Assembly: GCA_002069885.1 (NCBI GenBank)
Contig: MWCD01000006.1
Coordinates: 1-64,000 of the forward strand
Reading direction: 5' to 3'
DNA: 64,000 bases
Source of the DNA: a bacterium ADurb.Bin236
GTDB taxonomy: Bacteria; UBP15; UBA6099
Shown here: positions 1-8,562 of the stretch, in pieces
Numbering within the stretch: position 1 is the first letter of the stretch
How the letters are laid out: each line of letters starts with the position of its first letter
Notes under the pieces: generated by a model
Database searches by the model: none
The model's input: only the letters and a program-made list of their open reading frames with translations
What the model was told of the DNA's origin: nothing
Position numbers and translations under genes: made by a program

Positions 1-154
1 TGTTTTGTCTCCTAACCTTACAATCAGGAAGACCATGACCTTTTTTGCTATTTACACACTTTTCGGGATTTTATCACTTTCCATCTTCGTGCCTCCGTGC
101 CTTTGTGGTTAATTCCATTACCCGCGCATTATTTCCCTATCTTGCCCAATGAAC

Positions 155-246
155 ACGCGCCAAAGGCGGAGGCATGAAAGATTTAGGAAAGGGGCTTGGG
201 GAACAACCCTTTTCAAAGGGTTTTCCCCAACCGCCGCAGGCGGCTA
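155..246 (-). repeat. Modular hairpin repeat, partial copy (family X)
   Basis: Reverse-oriented partial copy of the interspersed family whose fullest copies lie at 21491-21682 and 21708-21890. Visible parts are a short GCC/GGC mini-hairpin at the 3' side (about 231-244), the main hairpin with AACCCTTTTCAAAGGG at its centre, and a stub of the second hairpin (GCGCCAAAG). The third hairpin is missing. The next copy begins about 50 bp further on, in the same orientation. Confidence 0.8.
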
Positions 247-298
247 CATCACTTCCCCTGCTTTTTTCTTTCTCCTTTTTTTCTTCTATATTTTTCCA

Positions 299-414
299 TA
301 ACACGCGCCAAAGGCGGAGGCGCAGCCCCGACATTGGCGCTAGCAGGAAAAATTTAGGAAAGGGGTTTGGGGAACAACCCTTTTCAAAGGGTTTTCCCCA
401 ACCGCCGCAGGCGG
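299..414 (-). repeat. Modular hairpin repeat, partial copy (family X)
   Basis: Second reverse-oriented copy, in tandem with the copy at 155-246 and nearly identical in its main hairpin. It keeps a complete second hairpin (GCGCCAAAGG ... TTGGCGCT, about 303-343) enclosing the GGCGCAGCCCC core seen in other copies. The rest of positions 1-550 holds no gene I can support. Confidence 0.8.
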
Positions 415-514
415 CAAAACATTCCCCCTCTTTTTTCTGCTTCTTCGCTTTTCCTTCTTCTTTCTTTCCCCAACCGCTTCGCCGCGACTCTTCCGCGACC
501 GCAGCCCCCGGCGC

Positions 515-520
515 TATAAT
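515..520 (+). promoter_or_regulatory. -10 box before the 550-1173 membrane protein
   Basis: An exact TATAAT lies 30 bp upstream of the ATG at 550. I see no convincing -35 box at the right distance. A GGAGG-like ribosome site (GCCGGAGGGAAACC) follows just before the ATG. Confidence 0.45.
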
Positions 521-549
521 CAATTGACTCTTTTTGCCGGAGGGAAACC

Positions 550-1173
550 ATGAACAACCCGGAAGCAACCAAAGCCGCGCTCGATATCCTCAGAAGCGCC
601 GACACGTTCCAGTGGCACACCATCACCCTGCTCGCTCTCGTGGTCTATGTGTACACCAACGAAATCTCGAAGAAGAACTGGAAAGGCGTCGCCGCCGGGC
701 TGTCCCTTTACATGGTCCACTGGTTCTTTGAAATCGGCAACGCTCTGGTTCAACATTTCTCCGGCCACGCCCTTTGGACCGCCCCCGCCGGCACTTCCTT
801 CCTTATCCTCGTCGGCGTCAGCGTCGAACTTAGCCTCATGTTCTCCATCGCCGGACTCGCCCTGTCGAAACTGCTCCCGCCAGACCCCAAAGCGAAAGTT
901 CTCGGCGTCAACAACCGGCTGTTCTTCGCTATCTTCAACGCGGCCTTCTTCTCCGTGTTCGAAATCTTCTTGGCGAAAACGCCCTGCTTCGTATGGATTT
1001 ATCCGTGGTGGGGCGCGTTCCCCGTTTTCGTGACCGTTTACATCCCGTTCTTCGTCGTTTCCATGTTCTGCCACGACTGGCAACCCGCCACGCAACGCCG
1101 CTTCATCGGCGCAATGTTCGCCCTGAACGCCGCGATGTTCATCACGTTCGCAATCTTCCTGAGATGGATTTAA
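550..1173 (+). CDS. Polytopic membrane protein, unknown function
   Basis: 207 residues, mostly hydrophobic, with about six predicted membrane helices (roughly residues 20-38, 44-63, 78-102, 122-140, 146-170 and 184-204). An aromatic-rich stretch (WIYPWWGAF) lies near residue 150. The ATG is preceded by a clear GGAGG-type ribosome site. I recognise no family motif, so no function is offered. The gene stands alone: a repeat copy follows its stop codon within about 10 bp, and the mnmE promoter starts beyond that. The long reading frame on the opposite strand is a GC-skew shadow. Confidence 0.75.
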   Translation: MNNPEATKAALDILRSADTFQWHTITLLALVVYVYTNEISKKNWKGVAAGLSLYMVHWFFEIGNALVQHFSGHALWTAPAGTSFLILVGVSVELSLMFSIAGLALSKLLPPDPKAKVLGVNNRLFFAIFNAAFFSVFEIFLAKTPCFVWIYPWWGAFPVFVTVYIPFFVVSMFCHDWQPATQRRFIGAMFALNAAMFITFAIFLRWI

Positions 1174-1179
1174 TCCCTC

Positions 1180-1279
1180 CACGCCCGCGCATCGGCGATA
1201 ATGTGAAAAGTTTGGGAAAACGGGTTTGGGGAAACAACCCTTTTCAAAGGGTTTTTCCCCAATCGCCGAAGGCGAAAAA
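1180..1279 (-). repeat. Modular hairpin repeat (family X) after a stop codon
   Basis: Reverse-oriented copy directly downstream of the 550-1173 gene. It has the main hairpin (about 1225-1262), the AAAAGTTTGGGAAAA linker and the outer mini-hairpin CGCCGAAGGCG. The position would let the hairpin act as a transcription or mRNA 3' end, but it lacks a clean T-run like a classical intrinsic terminator. Confidence 0.8.
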
Positions 1280-1357
1280 ACCTTCTTTCCGTTTTCTCGC
1301 TTTTGGCTTTATGATCCGGATTCATTCCGCCCCGCCGCCGTCTCGCCATCCCCCGCA

Positions 1358-1386
1358 TTGTAAACACATTTTCCTGTCTATATAAT
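1358..1386 (+). promoter_or_regulatory. Promoter for mnmE-mnmG
   Basis: TTGTAA at 1358-1363, a 17-bp spacer, then TATAAT at 1381-1386. This is a good sigma70-type promoter about 65 bp before the mnmE start and the only plausible promoter for the mnmE-mnmG pair. Confidence 0.6.
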
Positions 1387-1448
1387 TAACCCTGCCGCGC
1401 GAGCCGCCGGCGCTGCACTCGCTCCGACTATTCCCGCCTCGCGCCAAT

Positions 1449-2882
1449 GTGAATACAATGCTTGACGCCGTCAACTCAAACATCTTCGACAAACGCTTCG
1501 GCGACCCCGACGACACCATCGCCGCCGTCGCCACCCCGCGAGGCTCAGGAGCCGTCGGCATCGTCAGAATCTCCGGCCCGGACGCCGTGTCAGTCGTCGC
1601 CAAGCTCTTTTCACCCGCGTCGCCCTCCGCCCCCTACCCTCCCCCTCCACGCTCACTCTCCCTCGGACTCATCTCAGATCCCGCGTCCGGCTCCGTCATC
1701 GACCAAGCCCTCGTCGCCTTCTTCCCCGCGCCTAATTCTTACACCGGAGACGACGTTCTCGAAATCTACTGTCACGGAGGCTCCCTCGTCACTCGTGAAA
1801 TACTTTCCGCCGCCGTCTCCGCCGGCGCTCGCCCCGCCCTCAACGGCGAATTCACCTGCCGCGCCTTCCTCAACGGAAAACTCGACCTCACTCAAGCCGA
1901 ATCCGTCAACGACATCATCTCTTCCCGCAACCGTCCTTTCCTCCTCTCTGCCGTCAACCAGCTCTCCGGCTTCTTTGGCAAAAAAATCAAAACCCTTCGA
2001 TCCCGTCTCGTTGACACCCTTGCCTCCATCGAAGTCGTTCTAGAATATCCCGAAGACAACATTGATAACCCCAACAGAACCGCGCTTCTGTCCGTTTTGC
2101 GCGATTCTGTTTCCGAATTACGCAACATTATGGGCTCCTCGGCGTCCGCTCACATATCTAATGAACCCTTTAATGTCGTATTAATAGGCAAACCGAACGT
2201 CGGAAAATCCAGCCTCCTCAACCGCATGCTCGACCGCGACCGCGCGATTGTAAGCGATATTCCCGGCACCACTAGAGATGTCGTCAGCGATCTTATCTCA
2301 ACACACGGCCTCGATTTTCTTATCTGTGATACCGCAGGCATAACAAAAACAAAGGATATTATAGAATCAATAGGTGTCAAAAAGACTATTCAAGCATCTC
2401 AACGGGCTGACGCTATTATCGCCGTCTTTGACGGCTCCTCTGATTTTGACGTTAATGACTCCGAAACTATCTCCATCGCTTCTATTGCCCCCTTCTCTAT
2501 CGCAGTCATCAATAAATCCGATCTTGCACAGTCTCTTAACACCGACTCTATCTATTCTGCATTTCCAAAACATAGGATTATCTCCGCCTCAGCTAAAACA
2601 GGAGACGGTATTCCAGCCGTCTATGAGGCTTTGCTCGCTCATTCAGAAGAACTCTTTTCTTTCTCCGCAGACGCTCCGATTATTAACGAAAGAAATAAAA
2701 TCTCTTTATTACAAAGCATTTCTTCTCTTGAAGACTGCCTATTGAACGTCGACTCCGCCCCGGATGACATCCTCTGTGTCGATTTGAGGGCCGCTATCGA
2801 ACAATTAGGTCTCATTACTGGCGAAAATGCCACTAATGACATTCTGGCGTCAGTGTTCGCCAACTTCTGCGTGGGAAAATGA
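1449..2882 (+). CDS. mnmE: tRNA-modification GTPase MnmE (TrmE)
   Basis: MnmE works with MnmG to build the (carboxymethyl)aminomethyl group at C5 of wobble uridine in certain tRNAs. Visible marks are the N-terminal folate-binding region with [20 protein letters not shown] (about residues 135-155), the G-domain with P-loop GKPNVGKSS, the DIPGTTRD loop, DTAG and NKSD, and the C-terminal CVGK that carries the conserved Cys. Length (477) is near normal for the family. The start is either GTG 1449 or ATG 1458; neither has a strong ribosome site. The stop overlaps the mnmG start by 4 bp (ATGA), which indicates translational coupling. Base composition drifts from very GC-rich in the first ~650 bp to AT-richer afterwards. 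Confidence 0.97.
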   Translation: MNTMLDAVNSNIFDKRFGDPDDTIAAVATPRGSGAVGIVRISGPDAVSVVAKLFSPASPSAPYPPPPRSLSLGLISDPASGSVIDQALVAFFPAPNSYTGDDVLEIYCHGGSLVTREILSAAVSAGARPALNGEFTCRAFLNGKLDLTQAESVNDIISSRNRPFLLSAVNQLSGFFGKKIKTLRSRLVDTLASIEVVLEYPEDNIDNPNRTALLSVLRDSVSELRNIMGSSASAHISNEPFNVVLIGKPNVGKSSLLNRMLDRDRAIVSDIPGTTRDVVSDLISTHGLDFLICDTAGITKTKDIIESIGVKKTIQASQRADAIIAVFDGSSDFDVNDSETISIASIAPFSIAVINKSDLAQSLNTDSIYSAFPKHRIISASAKTGDGIPAVYEALLAHSEELFSFSADAPIINERNKISLLQSISSLEDCLLNVDSAPDDILCVDLRAAIEQLGLITGENATNDILASVFANFCVGK

Positions 2883-4756
2883 ATAAAGACAATAATTTTG
2901 ACGTTATCGTTGTCGGAGCCGGCCATGCAGGCGTCGAAGCCGCCCTCGCTGCCGCTAGACTCAATCTCGACACGCTGCTCCTTTCCATCAACCTCGATAC
3001 CATCGCCCTCATGCCCTGCAACCCTAGCATCGGCGGTCCCGGCAAAGGCCACATCGTCCGCGAGATCGATGCTCTCGGCGGCGAAATGGCTAGAAATATT
3101 GACGAGACTCATATCCATATTCGTTGGCTCAATACCAGCAAAGGGCCTGCCGTTCAAGCCCTCAGAGCGCAGGCAGATAAAAAACATTATTTGTCCAGAA
3201 TGAAACGCATTCTTGAATTACAAAACCACATATTTTTACGCCAAGGCATGGCTGAAAAACTCCTTACGCATGAAAATCATGCCTCTGGAGTTCAAATCGA
3301 AACAGGTGAATGCTTCTACTCAAAATCTGTCATTATTACCACAGGAACCTTTCTCAACGGCCTCATTCACATCGGCGAAAAAACCTTCCCCGCAGGCCGG
3401 CTCGGAGAGTTTGCTGCTGTCGGACTATCCCAATCTCTTCTTGATGCCGGCCTCGAACTGGGCCGTCTCAAGACCGGAACCGTCCCACGCTTGAATGCCA
3501 GACAAATCGATTTTAGCAGGTGCAGGGAGCAAAAACCATCTTTTGAACCCCTCGCCTTTTCCCACTTTTCTCCCCGCTCCGTCAGACCTAATCAGGTTTC
3601 ATGCTGGGCAACTCACACTACTTCCGAGACCCACGACATCATCCGGAGCAACTTCCACCGCGCCCCCCTGTTTTCCGGCCAAATTAAGGGAACGGGCGCA
3701 AGATACTGCCCTTCCATCGAAGATAAGGTTAACAAATTTCCCGACCGCAACCAACACCAAGTCTTTCTAGAACCTGAAGGTTTAGATACTAATGAGATAT
3801 ACGCGCAGGGCATTTCCACCAGTCTTCCCATCGATGTTCAGTTAAAGTATTTACGAACGATTCCCGGCCTCGAACAGGTTGATATCATGAGGCCCGGCTA
3901 TGCAATCGAATATGACTACGTTGACCCGATACAACTGAAGCCGACGCTTGAGACGAAAAAGGTGGCCGGATTATATCTCGCAGGCCAGATAAACGGCACC
4001 AGCGGCTACGAAGAAGCGGCCGCTCAGGGCATCGTGTCCGGTATAAATGCCGCCGCGTCCATTCTCGGACTCGATCCTCTCATTATTGGCAGGGATGAAG
4101 GCTATATCGGCATTCTCATAGACGACCTTATTACTAAAGGAACGGAAGAGCCGTACAGAATGTTCACGTCCCGGTCAGAGTACCGTTTGACCATAAGATT
4201 TGATAATTCGGACACGAGGCTGGCCCGCTACGGGCATAAATACGGCCTCATCTCAGACGAACAATACGAAAAGATTCAAAATGATAGAAAAACTATCGAT
4301 GAAGAAATTGAGAAATTGAAAAAGTTCCACGTGAAACACTTCGATACCCTTGAGACCGATGACCCCAATATCAACCTTTATTCAAAATTCTCAGGCAAGA
4401 CACTCCTCCATGCCCTGAAGTCTCCTCAAGTCAAATTGGTCGATTTGCCCGGCATGAATGATGGCTTTTCTCTTCCCACTGACGACGATATAAAACGGCG
4501 CGTTGAGATCGAAGTTAAATACGAGGGCTACATCTCCAAACAAGCGCGTCAAATTGAGGAGTTCAATAAATTCGATAAAATGCGTATCCCCGAACAGTTT
4601 GATTATAATTCGGTAAACGGGATTTCGACTGAGGCCCGGATAAAGCTTAATAAAGCCATTCCGATGACTGTCGGCCAAGCCACAAGAATCTCCGGCGTCA
4701 CGCCTGCGGATATCATGGTTCTCGCATACTACATCCGCCGCTCCGAAAAATCCTGA
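2879..4756 (+). CDS. mnmG: tRNA uridine-5-carboxymethylaminomethyl modification enzyme MnmG (GidA)
   Basis: FAD-dependent partner of MnmE. The N-terminal dinucleotide fold shows [12 protein letters not shown], followed by the family block [14 protein letters not shown] with a conserved Cys. The middle contains the second conserved Cys (YCPSIEDKV), and the flavin-binding stretch [18 protein letters not shown] is intact. The C-terminal helical region ([18 protein letters not shown] onwards) binds MnmE and tRNA. At 625 residues it is of normal length. It starts inside the mnmE stop (ATGA). A 16-bp parS-like palindrome sits within its coding sequence at 4323-4338. Confidence 0.98.
   Translation: MNKDNNFDVIVVGAGHAGVEAALAAARLNLDTLLLSINLDTIALMPCNPSIGGPGKGHIVREIDALGGEMARNIDETHIHIRWLNTSKGPAVQALRAQADKKHYLSRMKRILELQNHIFLRQGMAEKLLTHENHASGVQIETGECFYSKSVIITTGTFLNGLIHIGEKTFPAGRLGEFAAVGLSQSLLDAGLELGRLKTGTVPRLNARQIDFSRCREQKPSFEPLAFSHFSPRSVRPNQVSCWATHTTSETHDIIRSNFHRAPLFSGQIKGTGARYCPSIEDKVNKFPDRNQHQVFLEPEGLDTNEIYAQGISTSLPIDVQLKYLRTIPGLEQVDIMRPGYAIEYDYVDPIQLKPTLETKKVAGLYLAGQINGTSGYEEAAAQGIVSGINAAASILGLDPLIIGRDEGYIGILIDDLITKGTEEPYRMFTSRSEYRLTIRFDNSDTRLARYGHKYGLISDEQYEKIQNDRKTIDEEIEKLKKFHVKHFDTLETDDPNINLYSKFSGKTLLHALKSPQVKLVDLPGMNDGFSLPTDDDIKRRVEIEVKYEGYISKQARQIEEFNKFDKMRIPEQFDYNSVNGISTEARIKLNKAIPMTVGQATRISGVTPADIMVLAYYIRRSEKS
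4323..4338. promoter_or_regulatory. parS-like ParB-binding site inside mnmG
   Basis: AGTTCCACGTGAAACA matches the Bacillus-type parS sequence TGTTCCACGTGAAACA at 15 of 16 positions, with an intact CACGTG core. It lies in the reading frame of mnmG (encoding ...FHVKH...). It is 1.3 kb from the perfect site at 5656-5677 and from the two parB genes downstream. Confidence 0.75.
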
Positions 4757-4788
4757 CTTCTTTCAACCTCTATATTATCTTTTTTATA

Positions 4789-4819
4789 TTGACTTCCTCA
4801 AACCGTTTTCTGATATAAT
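4789..4819 (+). promoter_or_regulatory. Promoter for rsmG
   Basis: TTGACT at 4789-4794 and an overlapping GATATAAT at 4812-4819 give a 17- to 19-bp spacer depending on the register. It lies in the 121-bp gap between mnmG and rsmG, so rsmG need not rely on read-through from mnmE-mnmG. Confidence 0.55.
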
Positions 4820-4877
4820 TCTCCTGAGGACGCTAAACTAAGCATCAGTATCGGCAAACCTTTGAGGAATCATTGAT

Positions 4878-5618
4878 ATGATTGATGAAAATATTCAGGA
4901 AAGAGACTTCATCGAAGCTTCTTTCACATCTTTTTTTGACCAATTCCCTGAAATCGGCAAATCAGCGCATGCCTTTTATGAATTCTATCTACTACTTAAA
5001 ACATGGAACAAAAAAATCAATCTTGTGTCCGATATTTCGCTTCACAATTTCGTGTTTAGACATGTTTTAGACTCTCTTTTCATACTGAAAACGAAAATTC
5101 TGCCTGAAAACCCTAAAATTGTTGATATCGGGTCGGGTGCTGGCTTTCCGGGGCTGTCATTAAAGATTGCTGTCACCGATATAAAACTGATATCTATTGA
5201 ATCCATCGGCAAGAAAACCCATTTCCAGTCAGATGTCGTCGAAAAACTATCCCTTTCCGACACATATATAATTAATGATAGAGCAGAAGCCGTTGCGAGA
5301 GACGAAAACTGCAGGGAACATGCTGATTTAGTTACCGCGAGAGCAGTTGCCTCAGTCTCCACTCTTGCCGAACTGGCTCTCCCATTTGTTAAAATATGTG
5401 GAAAAGCAGTTTTTTATAAGAATGCGGACATCGAACAAGAGCTTTCAGAGGGGAAAAAAGCTATAGAAACGTGCGGAGGAAAGGTATCTGACATCATTAA
5501 ATATAGAATAAATGACGACGATCCAGAAAGATGTCTCCTTATTTTAGAAAAAGTAGAGGCCACTCCGGATAAATATCCCCGCAAACCCGGCATGCCTGCT
5601 AAACGTCCTATTAGTTGA
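4878..5618 (+). CDS. rsmG: 16S rRNA (guanine527-N7)-methyltransferase RsmG (GidB)
   Basis: SAM-dependent methylation of G527 in 16S rRNA. Motifs seen are WNKKINLVSD (about residue 43), the SAM loop DIGSGAGFPG (about residues 84-93), the DLVTARAVA strand, and the family C-terminal signature TPDKYPRKPGMPAKRPI. Length (246) is slightly above the usual ~210-240. ATG 4878 follows a TTTGAGGAATC ribosome site. It completes the mnmE-mnmG-rsmG order common near bacterial origins and is followed by the parS palindrome rather than a parA gene. Confidence 0.97.
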   Translation: MIDENIQERDFIEASFTSFFDQFPEIGKSAHAFYEFYLLLKTWNKKINLVSDISLHNFVFRHVLDSLFILKTKILPENPKIVDIGSGAGFPGLSLKIAVTDIKLISIESIGKKTHFQSDVVEKLSLSDTYIINDRAEAVARDENCREHADLVTARAVASVSTLAELALPFVKICGKAVFYKNADIEQELSEGKKAIETCGGKVSDIIKYRINDDDPERCLLILEKVEATPDKYPRKPGMPAKRPIS

Positions 5619-5655
5619 AATAGTGAAATCCTGCTTATTTATCTAAAAGTTTTAT

Positions 5656-5677
5656 AATTGTTTCACGTGAAACAATT
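5656..5677. promoter_or_regulatory. parS site, perfect palindrome
   Basis: The core TGTTTCACGTGAAACA (5659-5674) is an exact symmetrical parS sequence, and perfect dyad symmetry extends over 22 bp. It lies in the AT-rich gap between rsmG and parB1, about 200 bp before the parB1 promoter. ParB proteins load at such sites and spread in a CTP-dependent manner to build the centromere complex. Confidence 0.93.
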
Positions 5678-5881
5678 TCTTCAGCAGAATTTAAGGTTCG
5701 GTTTTCATCATTACCTAGCCTATTCATATAATCACAGAAAAATATGCTTGTTATCAATTCATTATACTTTATAATTTTATCGTGATTTATCGGTTTCCTC
5801 ACAGCACTTAAAAATATGATGGTAGTAAATCCTTAATATAACTGTGCGTTGGTGTCTTTCAACTGCTTTATTTTTTCGATA

Positions 5882-5910
5882 TAGACTTTTTTTTCATGCT
5901 TTGATATACT
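5882..5910 (+). promoter_or_regulatory. Promoter for parB1-parB2
   Basis: TAGACT at 5882-5887, a 17-bp spacer, and TATACT at 5905-5910. The ATG of parB1 follows 35 bp later. The parS site 200 bp upstream could let spreading ParB repress this promoter, but that is inference. Confidence 0.5.
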
Positions 5911-5944
5911 TGCATCGCTACTCTTGAAGCATTCGGAGGAAAAA

Positions 5945-6772
5945 ATGGAAAGAGAAATTCAGTTAGTTGAAATAGAAAAAATTATCACTAATCCTTTTCA
6001 GCCTCGTAAGGATTTCGATAATGACGGTATCAAGGAGTTGAGTGAATCAATAAAAAAACATGGCGTCATTCAGCCGGTAATCGTGAGAAGAATCAACGAC
6101 GGTTTTCAGTTGATATCCGGAGAAAGAAGGATGCGCGCGTGCAAAGAAGCGGGATTGAGCGAAGTTCCAGCTATCATTATGAACATCGACGGGGTCGATG
6201 TCGCTGAAGTCAGCCTTATTGAAAATATGCAGCGAAAAGATTTGAACTGCATAGAGGAGGGCATCGCGTTTGCCATACTCAAAAAGAAATTCGGAATGAC
6301 GCAGGATGAGATAGCTGAGAAAATAGGCAAGAGCAGGCCCTATGTCACAAATACTATCCGTCTTCTTGAGTTGCCTGAAGAAGCGCGCAATCTTTTATTT
6401 GAGGGCAAGCTTAGCGCGGGCCACGGCCGCGCGCTACTTTCTCTACCCAATGTTGAGTTGATAAAAGAAGTGACCGTCAGGATACTGAGAGAATCAATGT
6501 CAGTTCGTCAGACAGAAAAACTGGTTCAAGGAATATTGAGCGGAGAAAAGATATCTAAGCCTCGCAAGCAGAAGCCGGTCAAAAACTTCAAAGACGCGCG
6601 TCTGTACTTCAACGCGGTTAAGAAAGCATTGAAGGATATAAAGTCCGCCGGAGGCAAGGCGGACATTATAGAAAGAGAGACTGAGGACTATCTTGAGATA
6701 GTCGTGAGGATCCCGCGCGGCGACACTATGGCGAACAGCCTAGTGTCTAAGGAAGTGGACAGTGTAGATTGA
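5945..6772 (+). CDS. ParB/Spo0J/Noc-family chromosome partitioning protein 1
   Basis: 275 residues. The N-terminal CTP-binding ParB domain has NPFQPRKDF, GERRMRACKEAG and the ENMQRKDLN box. A central HTH follows (MTQDEIAEKIGKSRPYVTNTIRLLELP), then GHGRALLSL, and a C-terminal part with charged linker and likely dimerisation region. ATG 5945 is chosen because GGAGG lies 5 bp upstream; an in-frame TTG seven codons earlier is less likely. The stop nearly abuts parB2. It probably acts on the two nearby parS sites. No ParA ATPase gene is adjacent, which is unusual for a chromosomal parB. Confidence 0.95.
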   Translation: MEREIQLVEIEKIITNPFQPRKDFDNDGIKELSESIKKHGVIQPVIVRRINDGFQLISGERRMRACKEAGLSEVPAIIMNIDGVDVAEVSLIENMQRKDLNCIEEGIAFAILKKKFGMTQDEIAEKIGKSRPYVTNTIRLLELPEEARNLLFEGKLSAGHGRALLSLPNVELIKEVTVRILRESMSVRQTEKLVQGILSGEKISKPRKQKPVKNFKDARLYFNAVKKALKDIKSAGGKADIIERETEDYLEIVVRIPRGDTMANSLVSKEVDSVD

Positions 6773-6780
6773 TTAGAATC

Positions 6781-7563
6781 ATGCTTAAATATATCGACAT
6801 AACCCTGATTGACCCGAATCCGTTCCAGCCGAGAACCTACTTCGACGCGGAGGCTATAGAGTCTCTGCGTTGTTCGATTGAGAAGCATGGAATACTCGAG
6901 CCGCTGATTTTAAGGGAGAGCGAAAACGGCCGGTATCAATTGATTGCCGGCGAGCGGAGATTCCGCGCCGCGCAGAAGGCCGGATTGAAGGAAGCTCCCG
7001 CGATTATCCGAAACAGCAAAGACGCTGAAATGCTCGAAATAGCGCTTATCGAAAATTTACACCGCGAAGACATGTCGCCCGTCGAAAAAGCGCTCGGCTT
7101 TAAAAGACTCCTCGAAGACTTCTGCTTCACGCAGAGCCAGATATCTCAAGTCATGGGCATGTCGAGATCTGCGGTTGCGAACACAATCAGACTTCTTGAT
7201 CTTCCTGAAAACATACTTGAATCCATCAACAAGAAGGAAATCACTGAAGGACACGCGCGGGCGATTCTTCAGATCAAGGATCCTGAAAAACGAGAAATGG
7301 CATTAAGTCGAATTATCAGCCGAAGCTTGACGGTCCGGGAGGCTGAAGAGCTTTCCAAGCTCATTTCAAAGTCTTGTGAAAATTCCGAAAATGGAAGAAA
7401 TGGGCGACAAGCTGAATATGAGATAAGGCTAATTGAGAGGTTACAGGAAATACTGGGAACAAAGGTACACTTGACCCACACAGGAAATATAGGAAAAATC
7501 GAGATAGAATTTTATGACGAAGAAGATTTAAACCGTATTGCCGAAATTCTCGACGTTGACTAA
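6781..7563 (+). CDS. ParB/Spo0J/Noc-family protein 2
   Basis: 260 residues, with the same domain order as the preceding gene: NPFQPRTYF near the N-terminus, GERRFRAAQKAG, ENLHREDMSPVEKA, an HTH (FTQSQISQVMGMSRSAVANTIRLLDLP) and GHARAIL. Sequence identity to ParB1 is moderate, so this is a diverged paralogue. One of the pair might be a Noc-like nucleoid-occlusion factor or bind a different site; sequence alone does not decide which. The start is ATG 6781, or TTG 6769, which would overlap the parB1 stop. The two genes are clearly co-transcribed. Confidence 0.93.
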   Translation: MLKYIDITLIDPNPFQPRTYFDAEAIESLRCSIEKHGILEPLILRESENGRYQLIAGERRFRAAQKAGLKEAPAIIRNSKDAEMLEIALIENLHREDMSPVEKALGFKRLLEDFCFTQSQISQVMGMSRSAVANTIRLLDLPENILESINKKEITEGHARAILQIKDPEKREMALSRIISRSLTVREAEELSKLISKSCENSENGRNGRQAEYEIRLIERLQEILGTKVHLTHTGNIGKIEIEFYDEEDLNRIAEILDVD

Positions 7564-7719
7564 ATTACGGCGAAATAATCTCAAAACATATTAATATTAC
7601 CTAAATTAAAGTAAATAATGAATAATTGGCGTTTTAATGCTGCGCAAGGTAACGGAATGTTTCGCAACAATACTGAATATTACAGATTAAATAGGTTTGT
7701 ATTAAAAACCGTGTGTTGC

Positions 7720-7743
7720 AAAACACGTTGATGCGTGTTTTTT
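7720..7743 (+). terminator. Rho-independent terminator-like hairpin
   Basis: AAAACACG and CGTGTTTT form a perfect 8-bp stem around TTGATG, with the T-run of the 3' arm continuing (six T in total). It lies about 155 bp after the parB2 stop and is the best candidate end for the parB transcript. Confidence 0.6.
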
Positions 7744-8370
7744 GAAATGCCGTTTTTTTGCTTTTTTATAATGTTATGGTATGCCTCTCTTTATTGCCAC
7801 ATCTAAAGCTTTGCGTTTTTCCTTACATCAATTTACTAAATGCTGCCTCGGATGTTGTGTTACCTATGTATCCGAACAACTATAACCATGTTTCCGGTCT
7901 ATACATTCGACGCTTCAACGCGAGCGATGCCAACATGCTGGGATATTATGCCACTCAAAACAAAACAACAATGGCTGTGAGGACAAAGACATAGGTATCA
8001 ATCGTGTGGTGTAGCGAAAAGAGGGTACAGGCATCGTAAAAGATGTGCGCTGCCAGTCCCCTTTTTTCGCAATTCGCGGCAGGAATCTGCGTTTCCATCC
8101 CTATGTGGGAGCCGGGAAACCTTAGCCTGATCGCACGCTTGATAATGGAGATTAAAAAATGGATATATCGCTACGCATCATAACGCGTCAAAGAATATCA
8201 CAAAGCGCGTTTCGTTAGTCGCTAATGTGTTTATTGTCGGTTTTGATGGACTTGCGATTTAATACGGCGGAAGGATTCTAAATTGCATTTCTATATGATA
8301 AAACATGTTTGTGTATATCGAAATGTTTTCGGATTAGATTATAATAAATATATTATTAAGGAGGTTGCTC
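7744..8370. other. Non-coding stretch before the CooT-like gene
   Basis: About 620 bp of AT-rich DNA without a convincing gene. A 78-codon frame at 7758-7994 begins with TTG and has no ribosome site. The stretch holds a lone copy of the third hairpin of repeat family X at 8014-8070. A TATAAT lies at 8340-8345, 26 bp before the next ATG. An undetected small RNA is possible but not demonstrable. Confidence 0.4.
8014..8070 (+). repeat. Stand-alone GCGAAAA hairpin (third module of family X)
   Basis: The 57-bp unit begins GCGAAAAGAGGG and ends CCCCTTTTTTCGC, forming a long stem. Matching units are at 18111-18166, 19997-20053 and, reversed, at 17655-17710 and 21627-21682. Here it occurs without the first two modules. 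Confidence 0.75.
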
Positions 8371-8562
8371 ATGTGCGAAGCTACGGCCTTTAAGGTATTG
8401 TCTGACACATCCGAAGAGAAGATAATGGAATCTGTCACCAAGATTCAGATTGAAGGCGAAAGGATTTTGATTGATGATCTTTTCGGAGACAGGAAGGAAA
8501 TCATAGGAGTTATCAAGGAAATCAACCTCGTCAAAAACAGAATAGATATAATTTCGGTCTGA
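8371..8562 (+). CDS. CooT-like small nickel-binding family protein
   Basis: 63 residues. It begins MCEATA, resembling the MC-x-A start of the CooT family, where the N-terminal Cys takes part in nickel binding. The rest fits the family pattern: a VTKIQIEGERILIDDLFGDRKEI core and a basic/hydrophobic end (KEINLVKNRIDI). ATG 8371 is chosen for the AAGGAGG site 6 bp upstream; an upstream in-frame TTG would leave no room for it. It stands alone between two non-coding stretches, with no CO-dehydrogenase or nickel-enzyme gene nearby, so its client is unknown. Confidence 0.75.
   Translation: MCEATAFKVLSDTSEEKIMESVTKIQIEGERILIDDLFGDRKEIIGVIKEINLVKNRIDIISV

Noticed and set aside
520-1182. 220-codon frame opposite the 550-1173 membrane gene
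   Set aside because: GC-skew shadow of a well-formed membrane protein gene; charged low-complexity product and no ribosome site.
7650-7675. TGTTTCGCAACA as a possible third parS
   Set aside because: It lacks the CACGTG core and the spacing is wrong.
7758-7994. 78-codon frame in the gap after parB2
   Set aside because: Starts with TTG, no ribosome site, no family resemblance, lies in otherwise non-coding AT-rich DNA.
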